Counted from the first letter of the stretch, positions 1 through 7,324 are shown. The stretch: 29,955 nucleotides of DNA from Oscillospiraceae bacterium (GCA_900768105.1 CAAGBQ010000060.1:1-29955); one strand, 5' to 3'. The notes: generated by a model from the letters alone, not told the origin. A program made the numbers and translations.

Positions 1-135
1 CCTGAAGCAGATGCGGCAGATGCCGAATTTGCGAAGATAGGCGTGGGGTCTGCCACAGATTTTGCAACGAGTGTAAGCTCTGGTGGAGAACTTCGGCTCT
101 GCTTTCTGCTTGACCTTCATTGACGTTTTTGCCAT
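1..135 (-). CDS. rpsN: 30S ribosomal protein S14, zinc-binding type (partial)
   Basis: This is the first 45 codons of uS14; the C-terminal part lies beyond the left window edge. S14 binds 16S rRNA in the 30S head. Two CxxC pairs (Cys24/27 and Cys40/43, in CKIC and CRIC) mark the short zinc-binding type usual in Firmicutes, as opposed to the long zinc-free paralogue. The ATG has an AGGAGG site upstream. It sits 18 nt after rplE as the last visible gene of the S10 operon. A short zinc-type S14 is about 61 residues, so roughly 16 are missing. Confidence 0.95.
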   Translation of the reverse strand, partial: MAKTSMKVKQKAEPKFSTRAYTRCKICGRPHAYLRKFGICRICFR

Positions 136-153
136 TGATTAAATCCTCCTATC

Positions 154-693
154 TTACTTCTCAAACGGAGCGCCCATAAGTTTGAGCAGCTCGCGGGCTT
201 CTTCATCGGTCTGCGCCGTAGTTACGAAGCAGATGTCCATGCCGCGGACTTTGTCGATCTTATCATAGTCGATTTCCGGGAAAATCAGCTGTTCTTTAAG
301 ACCGAGGCTGTAGTTGCCGCGTCCGTCAAAGGCGTTGGGATTGATTCCACGGAAGTCTCTTACGCGCGGAAGAGCGATATTAAAGAGTCTGTCCATGAAT
401 TCATACATCTTTGCGCCACGAAGGGTTACCTTCGCGCCGATGACCATGCCTTCACGAAGTTTGAAGTTTGCAACGGATTTTTTTGCCTTGCAGGTGATGG
501 CCTTTTGACCGGTGATGGTACCAAGGTCGGCAAGGATTGCATCCATTGCTTTGCTGTTATCTTTGCAGTCTCCTGCGCCGACATTGACGACGATCTTATC
601 GAGCTTCGGGATCTGCATGACACTCTTATAATTGAATTCTTTCATAAGAGCAGGTGCTACATCACTTTTGTAGTATTCACTTAATCTAGTCAT
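154..693 (-). CDS. rplE: 50S ribosomal protein L5
   Basis: uL5 binds 5S rRNA and joins it to the central protuberance of the large subunit, where it also contacts P-site tRNA and S13. The 179-residue length is typical. It opens with the usual MTRLSEYYKSDVAPALMKEF-like start and carries the conserved block VGAGDCKDNSKAMD and, later, the DFRGINPNAFDGRGNYSLG segment. It lies between rplX and rpsN with short gaps in the expected S10/spc order. The ATG is preceded by an AAGGAGG-type site. Confidence 0.98.
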   Translation of the reverse strand: MTRLSEYYKSDVAPALMKEFNYKSVMQIPKLDKIVVNVGAGDCKDNSKAMDAILADLGTITGQKAITCKAKKSVANFKLREGMVIGAKVTLRGAKMYEFMDRLFNIALPRVRDFRGINPNAFDGRGNYSLGLKEQLIFPEIDYDKIDKVRGMDICFVTTAQTDEEARELLKLMGAPFEK

Positions 694-708
694 GTTTTTC
701 CTCCTTAC

Positions 709-1029
709 TCAAAAAGTCGCGCCGCAGGCTTTGCAAAGGCGCTTTTTGCTGCCGTCTGCAAGAACCTTGTGGGCCAGTCTGGTGGGTTTGCCGCATTTAG
801 GGCAGACAAGCATCACTTTGCTGGCATAGATGGCGGTTTCAACCTTGAGAAGTCCACCCTGCTCGCCCATTTTTCTGGGTTTTGCGTGTTTGGTGGCAAC
901 ATTGCAGCCTTCAACGATGACTTTGCCTTCGGAAGGGCTGACTTCAAGGACCTTGCCCTCTTTGCCTTTATCTCTGCCGGAGAGGATGATGACTTTGTCG
1001 CCGGTTTTTACATGAACTTTATTCATCAT
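709..1029 (-). CDS. rplX: 50S ribosomal protein L24
   Basis: uL24 is an assembly-initiator protein of the large subunit near the exit of the peptide tunnel. The N-terminal KOW motif is visible (VKTGDKVIILSGRDKGKEGKV). The C-terminal third holds two CxxC pairs (CPKC and CKAC), so it probably binds zinc, as many clostridial L24 proteins do. Length is 106 residues. The start is one of two adjacent ATGs after AAGGAGG; the first is used here. It lies 9 nt downstream of rplN. Confidence 0.97.
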   Translation of the reverse strand: MMNKVHVKTGDKVIILSGRDKGKEGKVLEVSPSEGKVIVEGCNVATKHAKPRKMGEQGGLLKVETAIYASKVMLVCPKCGKPTRLAHKVLADGSKKRLCKACGATF

Positions 1030-1038
1030 TTTTCCTCC

Positions 1039-1407
1039 TTAAAGAACTTCAGGCGCAAGGCTCAGGATTTTGAGATAATCTTTGTCGCGGAGCTCACGAG
1101 CTACCGGTCCAAAGATACGGGTTCCACGCGGGTTTTTGTCTTCCTTGATAATAACGGCGGCGTTTTCATCAAAACGGATGTAGCTGCCGTCATCACGACG
1201 GAGACCTTTGGCCGAGCGGACGATAACGGCTTTAACGACTTCGCCTTTTTTGACCATGCCGCCCGGTGCCGCTTTTTTAACACTGGCTACTACAACATCG
1301 CCAATGTTAGCATATTTTCTTCTGGTACCGCCAAGAACACGGATGCACATAAGCTCTTTTGCACCGGTGTTATCAGCTGCCTTCAGATGAGATTGCATCT
1401 GTATCAC
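1039..1407 (-). CDS. rplN: 50S ribosomal protein L14
   Basis: uL14 forms an intersubunit bridge and is the docking site for the silencing factor RsfS. The full 122-residue length and the signature blocks (AADNTGAKEL near the N-terminus, RRDDGSYIRFDENAAVII, and RELRDKDYLKILSLAPEVL at the end) are present. The start codon is GTG, about 9 nt after GGAGGAAC; starting there gives the family's normal length, whereas the in-frame ATG three codons later is less well placed. Confidence 0.98.
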   Translation of the reverse strand: MIQMQSHLKAADNTGAKELMCIRVLGGTRRKYANIGDVVVASVKKAAPGGMVKKGEVVKAVIVRSAKGLRRDDGSYIRFDENAAVIIKEDKNPRGTRIFGPVARELRDKDYLKILSLAPEVL

Positions 1408-1437
1408 AGATAGTTCCTCCTTTCCGTCCGACTCTTA

Positions 1438-1698
1438 TTATTTGGCCTTCTCGATAATCTCGGAAACTCTCCAGTGTTTGTCTTTAGACAGAGGTCTGGT
1501 TTCCATGATCTCTACGCGATCGCCGATTCCGCACTCGTTATTCTCGTCATGCGCTTTGAATCTTACGGTTCTCTTAATAATTTTTTTGTAAAGGGGGTGC
1601 TGAACACGGTCTTCAACTTTAACGACAACGGTTTTGTCCATCTTGTCGCTTACTACGATACCGACTCTGGTTTTTCTAAGATTTCTTTCTTCGTTCAC
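1438..1698 (-). CDS. rpsQ: 30S ribosomal protein S17
   Basis: uS17 is a primary 16S rRNA binding protein with an OB fold. The 86-residue product carries the family pattern of GIVVSDKMDKTVVVKVEDRV followed by HPLYKKIIKRT and a C-terminal GDRVEIMETRPLSKDKHWRV. The start codon is GTG after GGGAGGATAAAGCT. It lies between rpmC and rplN as in other S10 operons. Confidence 0.97.
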   Translation of the reverse strand: MNEERNLRKTRVGIVVSDKMDKTVVVKVEDRVQHPLYKKIIKRTVRFKAHDENNECGIGDRVEIMETRPLSKDKHWRVSEIIEKAK

Positions 1699-1717
1699 AG
1701 CTTTATCCTCCCTTCAA

Positions 1718-1918
1718 TTACTGCTCTGCCTTCAGCTCAAGCTCACGAAGGACGGTCTTAACTCTTGCGATGTCTTTTCTGACTTCGTTAAGGCGTATCG
1801 GATTATCAAGCTGGTTGATGGCGTGCTGGAATCTCAGGTTGAAAAGCTCGGCTTTGAGCTCAGAAAGTTTTTTCTCGAGATCCGCTTTGTTCATGGCGCG
1901 AACTTCTGCTGCTTTCAT
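1718..1918 (-). CDS. rpmC: 50S ribosomal protein L29
   Basis: uL29 is a small two-helix protein at the polypeptide exit, next to L23, where trigger factor and SRP dock. At 66 residues the length is standard, and it ends in the expected ARVKTVLRELEL-type helix. Its ATG overlaps the rplP stop codon in an ATGA arrangement (4 nt), which predicts translational coupling to L16. Confidence 0.97.
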   Translation of the reverse strand: MKAAEVRAMNKADLEKKLSELKAELFNLRFQHAINQLDNPIRLNEVRKDIARVKTVLRELELKAEQ

Positions 1919-2343
1919 TGCTCGTCAACCCCCTTTTCTTCCCTTTTAACAAATTTACATTTGATAGGCAGCTTGTGCGCAGCAAGACGCATAGCTTCCT
2001 TTGCTACATCTTCCGGAATACCTGCAATTTCGAACATTACGCGGCCGGGTTTAACAACGGCTGCCCAATATTCGGGAGCACCTTTACCGGAACCCATACG
2101 GGTTTCAGCAGGTTTTTGGGTTACGGGTTTGTCCGGGAATACTTTAATCCATACCTGACCGCCACGCTTAATGTAACGGGTCATTGCGATACGGGCTGCC
2201 TCAATCTGGTTGGCTTTAAGCCAGCAGGGTTCAAGAGCCATAAGGCCGTATTCGCCGTTGGAAACGAAGTTACCTCTGTGTGCGGTACCCTTCATGCGTC
2301 CTCTCTGGACACGACGGTATTTAACTCTCTTCGGAAGAAGCAT
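1915..2343 (-). CDS. rplP: 50S ribosomal protein L16
   Basis: uL16 binds 23S rRNA near the A site and helps place aminoacyl-tRNA. The product has 142 residues and starts MLLPKRVKYRRVQRGRMKG, the usual L16 opening. It contains the conserved RGGQVWIKVFPDKPVTQKP and the basic MGSGKGAPEYWAAVVKPG loop. It overlaps rpsC by 1 nt and rpmC by 4 nt, so the three genes are probably translated in a coupled way. Confidence 0.98.
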   Translation of the reverse strand: MLLPKRVKYRRVQRGRMKGTAHRGNFVSNGEYGLMALEPCWLKANQIEAARIAMTRYIKRGGQVWIKVFPDKPVTQKPAETRMGSGKGAPEYWAAVVKPGRVMFEIAGIPEDVAKEAMRLAAHKLPIKCKFVKREEKGVDEQ

Positions 2344-3035
2344 TATTTTCTTCCTCCTTCCTTGCGGGAGGGCTGTTTCTTAACATCGGTAAGAACATCG
2401 CCGTTATAGATCCAAACCTTTACGCCGATGCGGCCATAGGTGGTGGCTGCTTCTGCGAAGCCGTAGTCGATATCGGCACGAATGGTCTGCAACGGAATAG
2501 TACCCTCGTGATATTCTTCAACTCTGGCGATTTCGGCGCCGCCGAGACGGCCGGAGCATTTGGTTTTGATACCTCTTACGCCAAGCTTCATGGAACGGCC
2601 GATGGCCTGTTTCATTGCGCGGCGGAAGGAGATTCTGCGCTCAAGCTGTGCAGCAATGTTTTCTGCAACAAGCTGTGCGTTTTTATCAGGCTGTTTAACC
2701 TCAACAATATTGAGGAAAACCTGAACCTTTTCTTCTTTGCCCTTATTGAGCATTTCTTCGCACTCTGCGCGAAGCTTTTCAATCTCTGCGCCCTGGCGGC
2801 CGATGACCATACCGGGTTTTGCGCAGTGGATATGAATTTTTACCTTGTTGTCGCCGGTACGCTCAATTTCGATTTTCGGTACGCCGGCAGCGTAAAGTTT
2901 CTGTTTAAGGAATTTACGCAGATTGTAATCTTCCACAAGGATGTCGCCGAAGACTTCGTCCTTGGCAAACCAGCGGGAATCCCAATCTTTTATTACGCCC
3001 ACTCTAAAGCCGTGGGGATTAACCTTTTGTCCCAT
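2343..3035 (-). CDS. rpsC: 30S ribosomal protein S3
   Basis: uS3 lies at the mRNA entry channel and contributes to mRNA unwinding. The 230-residue protein has the N-terminal MGQKVNPHGFRVGV signature, a KH domain with the GxxG loop in AKPGMVIGRQGAEIEKL, and the C-terminal domain with RRISFRRAMKQAIGRSM and the RLGGAEIAR stretch. It sits between rplV and rplP. The C-terminus is short and basic with no long extension. Confidence 0.98.
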   Translation of the reverse strand: MGQKVNPHGFRVGVIKDWDSRWFAKDEVFGDILVEDYNLRKFLKQKLYAAGVPKIEIERTGDNKVKIHIHCAKPGMVIGRQGAEIEKLRAECEEMLNKGKEEKVQVFLNIVEVKQPDKNAQLVAENIAAQLERRISFRRAMKQAIGRSMKLGVRGIKTKCSGRLGGAEIARVEEYHEGTIPLQTIRADIDYGFAEAATTYGRIGVKVWIYNGDVLTDVKKQPSRKEGGRK

Positions 3036-3051
3036 TGTTTACCTCCTCCGA

Positions 3052-3387
3052 TTAGTCTTTCTCTTTAAGAACCATGGTGATATGAGAAGATCTCTTAAGA
3101 ATACGATATGCTTTTCCGTGATCCTTGGGCTGAATTCGTTTCATCGTCGGGCCGGGAGTTACAAAGCACTCTGCAACATACATTGCGTCTTTGCTCATGC
3201 TGTGATTGTTCTCTCCGTTGGCGATAGCCGATTTCAGGAGCTTCTCAAGCGGCTCACAGGCCGCTTTAGGGGTGTTTTTAAGCACTGCCATTGCGTAATC
3301 AACAGGTTTATTTCTTATCTGATCAAGAACGATCTGTACTTTACGCGGCGAGATGCGGGCATATCTCAAATAAGCCCTTGCTTCCAT
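3052..3387 (-). CDS. rplV: 50S ribosomal protein L22
   Basis: uL22 lines the nascent-peptide tunnel through a long beta hairpin and is a known site of macrolide resistance changes. The 111-residue sequence has the family layout: RYARISPRKVQIVLDQIR at the N-terminus, a central helix region with NGENNHSMSKDAMYV, and a hairpin with GPTMKRIQPKDHGKAYRI. The ATG follows AGGAGGATTTCAA. No unusual tunnel insertion is visible. Confidence 0.97.
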   Translation of the reverse strand: MEARAYLRYARISPRKVQIVLDQIRNKPVDYAMAVLKNTPKAACEPLEKLLKSAIANGENNHSMSKDAMYVAECFVTPGPTMKRIQPKDHGKAYRILKRSSHITMVLKEKD

Positions 3388-3407
3388 TTGAAATCCTCCT
3401 CTCGGCC

Positions 3408-3689
3408 TTATTTACCGTTATTAGTCTTTTTAGAACCGGCGTGTCCTCTGAAGGTTCTGGTAGGTGCAAACTCACCGAGCTTGTGTCCGACCATATCCTC
3501 AGTTACATAAACCGGAACATGCTTGCGTCCGTCATGCACCGCAAAGGTGTGTCCCACGAAATCAGGGAAAATCGTGGACGAACGGCTCCAGGTTTTAAGA
3601 ACTCTCTTTTCTCCGGCTTTGTTCATCTCACGAACTCTTGCAAGAAGAACGGGCTGTACAAAAGGTCCTTTTTTAATACTTCTACTCAT
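3408..3689 (-). CDS. rpsS: 30S ribosomal protein S19
   Basis: uS19 sits in the 30S head with S13 and contacts A-site tRNA. At 93 residues it begins MSRSIKKGPFV and contains the diagnostic FVGHTFAVHDGRKHVPVYVT and GHKLGEFAPTRTFRGH segments. A clear AAGGAGG site lies upstream of the ATG. It occupies its expected place between rplB and rplV. Confidence 0.98.
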   Translation of the reverse strand: MSRSIKKGPFVQPVLLARVREMNKAGEKRVLKTWSRSSTIFPDFVGHTFAVHDGRKHVPVYVTEDMVGHKLGEFAPTRTFRGHAGSKKTNNGK

Positions 3690-3713
3690 TGTTCCTGTTT
3701 GCCTCCTTCCAGA

Positions 3714-4547
3714 TTATTTGCCGTTGCGGCGTCTTACGATAAACTTATCGGAACGCTGATGTTTGTTTCTGGTCTTATAACCAAGAGCAGGTTTGCCCCA
3801 AGGGGTTACAGGACCCGGACGACCGATAGGAGATTTGCCTTCACCACCGCCGTGAGGATGGTCACAGGGGTTCATAACGGAACCGCGGACGGTAGGTCTC
3901 CAGCCCATGTGGCGAACACGACCTGCTTTGCCGTAGCTGACATTGGCGTGGTCGATGTTGCTTACCTGGCCGATAACTGCGTAGCACTCGCTGGGAATGT
4001 TACGAAGCTCGCCGCTGGGAAGGCGAACAAGCGCATACTTGTTCTCTTTTGCCATAAGCTGTGCCATAACACCGGCAGAGCGTGCAAGCTGTGCGCCTTT
4101 TCCGGGGTAAAGCTCGATGTTGTGGATGAAGGTACCAACAGGAATGTTGGCAAGGGGAAGAGCGTTGCCTGCGATGATGTCTGCTTCCGGACCGGAAACA
4201 ACTTTGTCGCCGACTTTAAGTCCGTAAGGAGCAACGATGTATCTCTTTTCGCCATCTTCATACTGAACAAGGGCGATGTGGGCGGAACGGTTGGGGTCAT
4301 ACTCAATGGTTTTAACCTCAGCGGAAACGCCGACTTTACCGCGTTTGAAATCGATTACACGATATTTGGTTCTGTTGCCGCCGCCGCGATGACGAACGGT
4401 AATGCGGCCGTAGGAGTTACGACCGGAATGCTTCTTCATGGGTTCCAGAAGGCTGCGTTCCGGGGCTACCTTAGACAGTCCAGAATAATCAATGGTGGAC
4501 ATATCGCGACGACCGGGAGTAGTGGGGTTATAGAACTTAATAGCCAT
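3714..4547 (-). CDS. rplB: 50S ribosomal protein L2
   Basis: uL2 is needed for subunit joining and peptidyl transferase activity. The full 277-residue protein is present, with the N-terminal RNA-binding domain (KHSGRNSYGRITVRHRGGG), the central SH3-like domain, and the C-terminal block MNPCDHPHGGGEGKSPIGR, which holds the conserved histidine near the catalytic centre. The tail KHQRSDKFIVRRRNGK is normal. It lies 14 nt downstream of rplW. Confidence 0.99.
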   Translation of the reverse strand: MAIKFYNPTTPGRRDMSTIDYSGLSKVAPERSLLEPMKKHSGRNSYGRITVRHRGGGNRTKYRVIDFKRGKVGVSAEVKTIEYDPNRSAHIALVQYEDGEKRYIVAPYGLKVGDKVVSGPEADIIAGNALPLANIPVGTFIHNIELYPGKGAQLARSAGVMAQLMAKENKYALVRLPSGELRNIPSECYAVIGQVSNIDHANVSYGKAGRVRHMGWRPTVRGSVMNPCDHPHGGGEGKSPIGRPGPVTPWGKPALGYKTRNKHQRSDKFIVRRRNGK

Positions 4548-4561
4548 CTATTTCGTCCTCC

Positions 4562-4858
4562 TTACAGCATACTCTCGAAGAACTCGATGCCCTTGGAATC
4601 TGCCTTAAGGGTTACGATCGCTTTCTTCCAGTCAGCAGTTTTGCCGGAGTGAAGGCCCATTCTCTTGGAGCGTCCGCGGACATTGATGGTGTTCACTTTT
4701 GCGACTTTAACGCCGAAAAGTTCTTCAACCGCAGCGGCAATTTCCTGCTTGTTAACTTTTTTCATAACACGGAAAGTGTATTTTTTCTGAGCAATAGCTG
4801 CCATGGAAGCTTCGGTGATAACCGGAGCGATGATGATGTCCTGTGCGGTTTTCATCAT
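4562..4858 (-). CDS. rplW: 50S ribosomal protein L23
   Basis: uL23 forms the exit-tunnel docking site for trigger factor and SRP. The product is 98 residues with the conserved start (DIIIAPVITEASM) and the VNKQEIAAAVEELFGVKVAKVNT block. Its first ATG overlaps the rplD stop in an ATGA arrangement, and a second ATG follows directly. A GGAGG site lies about 10 nt upstream, inside the rplD coding sequence, so translation is probably coupled. Confidence 0.97.
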   Translation of the reverse strand: MMKTAQDIIIAPVITEASMAAIAQKKYTFRVMKKVNKQEIAAAVEELFGVKVAKVNTINVRGRSKRMGLHSGKTADWKKAIVTLKADSKGIEFFESML

Positions 4859-5481
4859 TTGGAATACACCTCCTCGATTTTTTCAACAGCCTCTTTGGTA
4901 ACTACGAAGTTGTCATAGTTGAGGATGTCATATACATTCAGCGTATTGGTAAGAGCTGTTTTTACGCCGGGAATGTTGTGTGCGCTTCTGATAACATTCT
5001 CGTTAACGGAAGGCATAACGATAAGAGTTTTGCCCTCTGCCTTTACATTTGCAAGAACCTTGACCATTGCTTTGGTCTTGATTTCTGCAAGCTCAAGTGA
5101 ATCGAGAACGATCATTTCGCCTGCGGCAACCTTGCAGCTGAGTGCGGAAAGCATTGCAACACGGCGAACCTTCTTGTTAAGAGTGAAGCGGTACTTGCGG
5201 GGCTTCGGGCCGAGTGCTACGCCGCCGTGTGCCCACTGCGGAGCTCTGATGGAGCCCTGACGAGCATGGCCGGTGCCCTTCTGTTTCCAAGGCTTGCGTC
5301 CGCCGCCGGAAACTTCGGTTCTGGTCTTTGTGGACTGAGTGCCATGGCGACGATTTGCAAGATAGTTGATTACTGCAGCGTGCATGGCAACAGTGTTCGG
5401 CTCAACGCCGAAAACGGCTTCAGAGAGGGAAAGAGTACCGACTTCTTCGCCGTTCATGTTCAAAACTTTAATGTCTAACAT
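4855..5481 (-). CDS. rplD: 50S ribosomal protein L4
   Basis: uL4 reaches into the peptide tunnel beside L22. In gamma-proteobacteria it is also the autogenous repressor of the S10 operon. The 208-residue protein has the signature tunnel loop region (TRTEVSGGGRKPWKQKGTG followed by ARQGSIRAPQW) and the C-terminal domain with ILNYDNFVVTKEAVEKIEEV. Whether it represses its own operon here cannot be read from the protein; see the leader described at 6588-6980. Confidence 0.98.
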   Translation of the reverse strand: MLDIKVLNMNGEEVGTLSLSEAVFGVEPNTVAMHAAVINYLANRRHGTQSTKTRTEVSGGGRKPWKQKGTGHARQGSIRAPQWAHGGVALGPKPRKYRFTLNKKVRRVAMLSALSCKVAAGEMIVLDSLELAEIKTKAMVKVLANVKAEGKTLIVMPSVNENVIRSAHNIPGVKTALTNTLNVYDILNYDNFVVTKEAVEKIEEVYSK

Positions 5482-5499
5482 GTTTCTTTTCCTCCTTTA

Positions 5500-6198
5500 T
5501 TATTTACGAGCAGATGCTTTCTGCGGGTTCTTACTGATGCTCTGTGCAGTAGTGTTCTTAATCTTCTGCTTCTTAACAGCGGCCTGAACGCTTACGATAG
5601 CGCCTTTAGGTCCGGGAATTGCACCTTTGATAGCGATAAGATTGTTTTCAGCATCAATCTTAACAACCTCAAGGTTCTGAACGGTGGTGCGAACAACGCC
5701 CATGTGTCCGGGAAGCTTCTTGCCCTTCATAACTCTGGAAGGATCGGAGCAAGCGCCCAGAGAACCGATGTGGCGTCCCACAGGACCGGAACCGTGAGTT
5801 TCACGCAGACGGCCGAAGCCATAGCGCTTGATGGTGCCTGCATAACCGTGACCTTTGCTCTTTGCAACAACATCAACTTTTTCGCCGACTGCAAAAGCGT
5901 CCGCTTTTACAATATCGCCAACATTGAGTGTGGAGCAATCATCAAGTCTGAACTCGCGGAGATACTTCTTCGCAGCGACATCCGCTTTTGCGAAATGTCC
6001 TTTAAGTGCTTTGGTAAGGTGTTTTTCGGTTACCTCGCCATATCCGAGCTGAACGGATTCATACCCGTCGTTGTCAACAGTTTTCTTCTGAACAACGACG
6101 CAGGGGCCGGCCTCTACGACCGTTACGGGAATGACCTTTCCCGCCTTGTCAAAAAGCTGGGTCATACCAAGCTTTTTGCCCACGATTGCTTTTTTCAT
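5500..6198 (-). CDS. rplC: 50S ribosomal protein L3
   Basis: uL3 is an early assembly protein whose extended loop approaches the peptidyl transferase centre. The signature is GYGFGRLRETHGSGPVGRHI with GSLGACSDPSRVMKGKKLPGHMG. At 232 residues it is about 20 longer than many bacterial L3 proteins, because of a lysine-rich, probably disordered C-terminal tail (KKQKIKNTTAQSISKNPQKA). The ATG follows AAGGAGGCAGAAAA. Confidence 0.98.
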   Translation of the reverse strand: MKKAIVGKKLGMTQLFDKAGKVIPVTVVEAGPCVVVQKKTVDNDGYESVQLGYGEVTEKHLTKALKGHFAKADVAAKKYLREFRLDDCSTLNVGDIVKADAFAVGEKVDVVAKSKGHGYAGTIKRYGFGRLRETHGSGPVGRHIGSLGACSDPSRVMKGKKLPGHMGVVRTTVQNLEVVKIDAENNLIAIKGAIPGPKGAIVSVQAAVKKQKIKNTTAQSISKNPQKASARK

Positions 6199-6221
6199 TT
6201 TTCTGCCTCCTTCGGTTATTG

Positions 6222-6237
6222 GTCGGCTTTTGCCGAC
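6222..6237 (-). repeat. Short hairpin between rpsJ and rplC
   Basis: A perfect 6-bp inverted repeat with an AAAA loop (GTCGGC-AAAA-GCCGAC in the mRNA sense) lies in the 77-nt gap between rpsJ and rplC, about 20 nt before the rplC ribosome binding site. No U-tract follows it, so it is not an intrinsic terminator. It may be an RNA-processing or stability element, or simply a compact intercistronic stem. Confidence 0.45.
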
Positions 6238-6275
6238 ATGACCTGCTGTTTGTCGTCTTCGTCTTTCTTGTTCAA

Positions 6276-6587
6276 TCAGAACTTGATTTCGATTTCAACG
6301 CCGGCAGGAAGCTCAAGACCGGTGAGAGCTTCAACGGTTTTGTTGGAAGGTCTCAGGATGTCTATGAGTCTTTTGTGGGTGCGAAGCTCAAACTGTTCAC
6401 GGCTGTCCTTATATTTGTGGACGGCGCGCAGGATAGTTACGATCTCTTTCTCGGTAGGGAGCGGAATAGGACCGGAAACGCGAGCGCCGGTGCGCTTTGC
6501 GGTTTCAACAATCTTCTCTGCTGCCTGGTCTACGAGCTGGTGATCATAGCTTTTGAGTCTGATCCTGATTTTTTCTTTGACTGCCAC
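6276..6587 (-). CDS. rpsJ: 30S ribosomal protein S10 / NusE
   Basis: uS10 is a 30S head protein and, as NusE, a transcription antitermination factor that links NusG and the ribosome. I start it at GTG (6587), which follows GGAGGCGATTTTA. This gives 103 residues beginning (M)AVKEKIRIRLKSYDHQ, the normal family length. A longer reading from an upstream ATG at 6650 adds residues unlike any S10. Other conserved blocks are ARVSGPIPLPTEKEI and KDSREQFELRTHKRLIDI. It is the first gene of the operon. Confidence 0.98.
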   Translation of the reverse strand: MAVKEKIRIRLKSYDHQLVDQAAEKIVETAKRTGARVSGPIPLPTEKEIVTILRAVHKYKDSREQFELRTHKRLIDILRPSNKTVEALTGLELPAGVEIEIKF

Positions 6588-6679
6588 TAAAATCGCCTCC
6601 TTGTTTGATTCCCAATGACTCGCAATGGGGTGCGACTCTGTGAAACACAACGCTTCCGGGTGTTTCTCGCCTCATCATT

Positions 6680-6710
6680 AAAAAACGGAAACCCTTTTGC
6701 CGAGGTTCCC
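6680..6710 (-). terminator. Terminator-like hairpin inside the S10 leader (putative attenuator)
   Basis: In the mRNA sense, GGGAACC (6710-6704) can pair with GGTTTCC (6693-6687): seven pairs including one G-U, with a loop of about 10 nt. A run of six T residues follows (6685-6680). This is the layout of an intrinsic terminator, yet it lies about 90 nt before rpsJ inside the leader. Its first two bases are shared with the neighbouring palindrome at 6709-6725, so the two structures may compete. The stem is modest and folding was not computed. Confidence 0.45.
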
Positions 6711-6725
6711 TTATAATATATAAGG
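6709..6725 (-). repeat. 7-3-7 palindrome abutting the leader hairpin
   Basis: CCTTATA-ATA-TATAAGG is a perfect inverted repeat. It overlaps the first two bases of the terminator-like stem at 6687-6710 and could form the alternative structure. It also contains TATATT/TATAAG -10-like sequences, but I see no matching -35, so I do not call a second promoter. Confidence 0.5.
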
Positions 6726-6986
6726 AAAACAGCGCATAGGTATCTCCGGACGCGCACCGCAGCACAATAAAGCGCAGCAGTGCTTTAACAACAAGACCCT
6801 GCCGAAACAGCTCATCACTGAAACGGCACACACGGGTGTGCAGTATTTCTTGTCGCCCGGTTTAAAATCGGACATACTCGGCGGAAATTACCTGTCACAC
6901 AGACAGCAACCTCCCGCTTCAACGCATATCGCGCGGACGCCTCGGGGATATGCCAAAGCATCCGCCTGTGCAGTCACGCAGGTATT

Positions 6987-7015
6987 ATTATATATAAACG
7001 AATACGCTTTGTCAA
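6987..7015 (-). promoter_or_regulatory. Consensus sigma-A promoter of the S10 operon
   Basis: On the minus strand a perfect TTGACA (7015-7010) and a perfect TATAAT (6992-6987) are separated by exactly 17 nt. Transcription would start near 6980. Upstream sequence (7020-7080) is very A/T-rich with several A/T tracts and could serve as an UP element, as expected for a ribosomal protein promoter. Confidence 0.92.
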
Positions 7016-7142
7016 GCGTTTTTCCGCATATTTTTCAGATTTTTTCGATATTTTTTTGGATTTTTTGCGTTAAAAACTATTTTTCACACTAAACCGGGTG
7101 TTTCCGGCTTTTCCGCACCACTTATCCGGGCGTTCTCTGTAA

Positions 7143-7164
7143 AAAAGCAAAACATTCTGCTTTT
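7143..7164 (-). terminator. AT-rich inverted repeat with T-run (weak terminator candidate)
   Basis: AAAAGCA (7143-7149) and TGCTTTT (7158-7164) pair as a 7-bp stem with an 8-nt loop. On the minus strand the 3' arm continues into TT, giving six T residues. It could stop transcripts arriving from the 7.3-8.7 kb side and insulate the S10 promoter. The stem is AT-rich and could be a chance repeat. Confidence 0.3.
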
Positions 7165-7230
7165 CATTTTACCTTTTTCCCTAATACTTTTCAATACACC
7201 TTTCCGTGTGTTTTAAAATTTCCAAAAAAC

Positions 7231-7286
7231 AAGTGAAAACGCCGACGAAGCAATCGCAAAAATCAAGGAAGCCGCAAAAGGCGCAT
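7231..7286 (+). pseudogene. Possible 3' remnant of a coding sequence
   Basis: In one frame the DNA reads ENADEAIAKIKEAAKGA and then TAA. This is a charged, alanine-rich helical tail with codon use like the neighbouring real genes. No start, ribosome binding site or upstream open frame exists: a stop codon lies just before it in the same frame. It may be the decayed end of a gene once next to the S10 operon, or a coincidence. I cannot name a family from 17 residues. Confidence 0.2.
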
Positions 7287-7320
7287 AAAAAAAGAACCCC
7301 CGCCTCAATCAGGAGTTCTT
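7287..7320 (-). terminator. Intrinsic terminator reading leftwards
   Basis: In the minus sense AAGAACTCC (7320-7312) pairs with GGGGTTCTT (7300-7292), nine pairs with one G-U. T residues follow continuously from the end of the 3' arm to 7287. It is a convincing rho-independent terminator. The only leftward genes upstream are sdpI/sdpR, whose last stop is at 7715, so the terminator lies beyond the opposite-strand ORF at 7413-7751. Confidence 0.7.
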
Positions 7321-7324
7321 AACA

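Larger units (their letters stand above)
6588..6980 (-). promoter_or_regulatory. Long structured 5' leader of the S10 operon
   Basis: About 390 nt separate the predicted transcription start (near 6980) from the rpsJ start. The leader holds several stems: CACAC/GTGTG at about 6829-6840, a TGCCG...CGGCA stem with an inner CAG/CTG pairing just after it (about 6803-6831), a 7-3-7 palindrome at 6709-6725, a terminator-like stem at 6687-6710, and a GAAACAC/GTGTTTC stem at 6642-6666. Leaders of this length before r-protein operons usually mean autogenous control. I cannot assign it to a known leader family by eye. Confidence 0.55.

Noticed and set aside
3291..4652. 453-codon open frame on the plus strand
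   Set aside because: It lies entirely opposite rpsS, rplB, rplV and rplW, whose proteins are certain. It has no credible ribosome site or family and is a shadow frame.
6709..6725. Second promoter in the S10 leader
   Set aside because: TATATT/TATAAG is present but no -35 at a proper distance; the sequence is better explained as a palindrome.
6544..6831. 95-codon frame in the S10 leader running into rpsJ in another frame
   Set aside because: GTG start without a ribosome site, overlapping rpsJ's start out of frame; product resembles nothing.
7084..7167. 27-codon minus-strand frame before the S10 promoter
   Set aside because: Only a weak AAGG site, no promoter, no family; too short to support.
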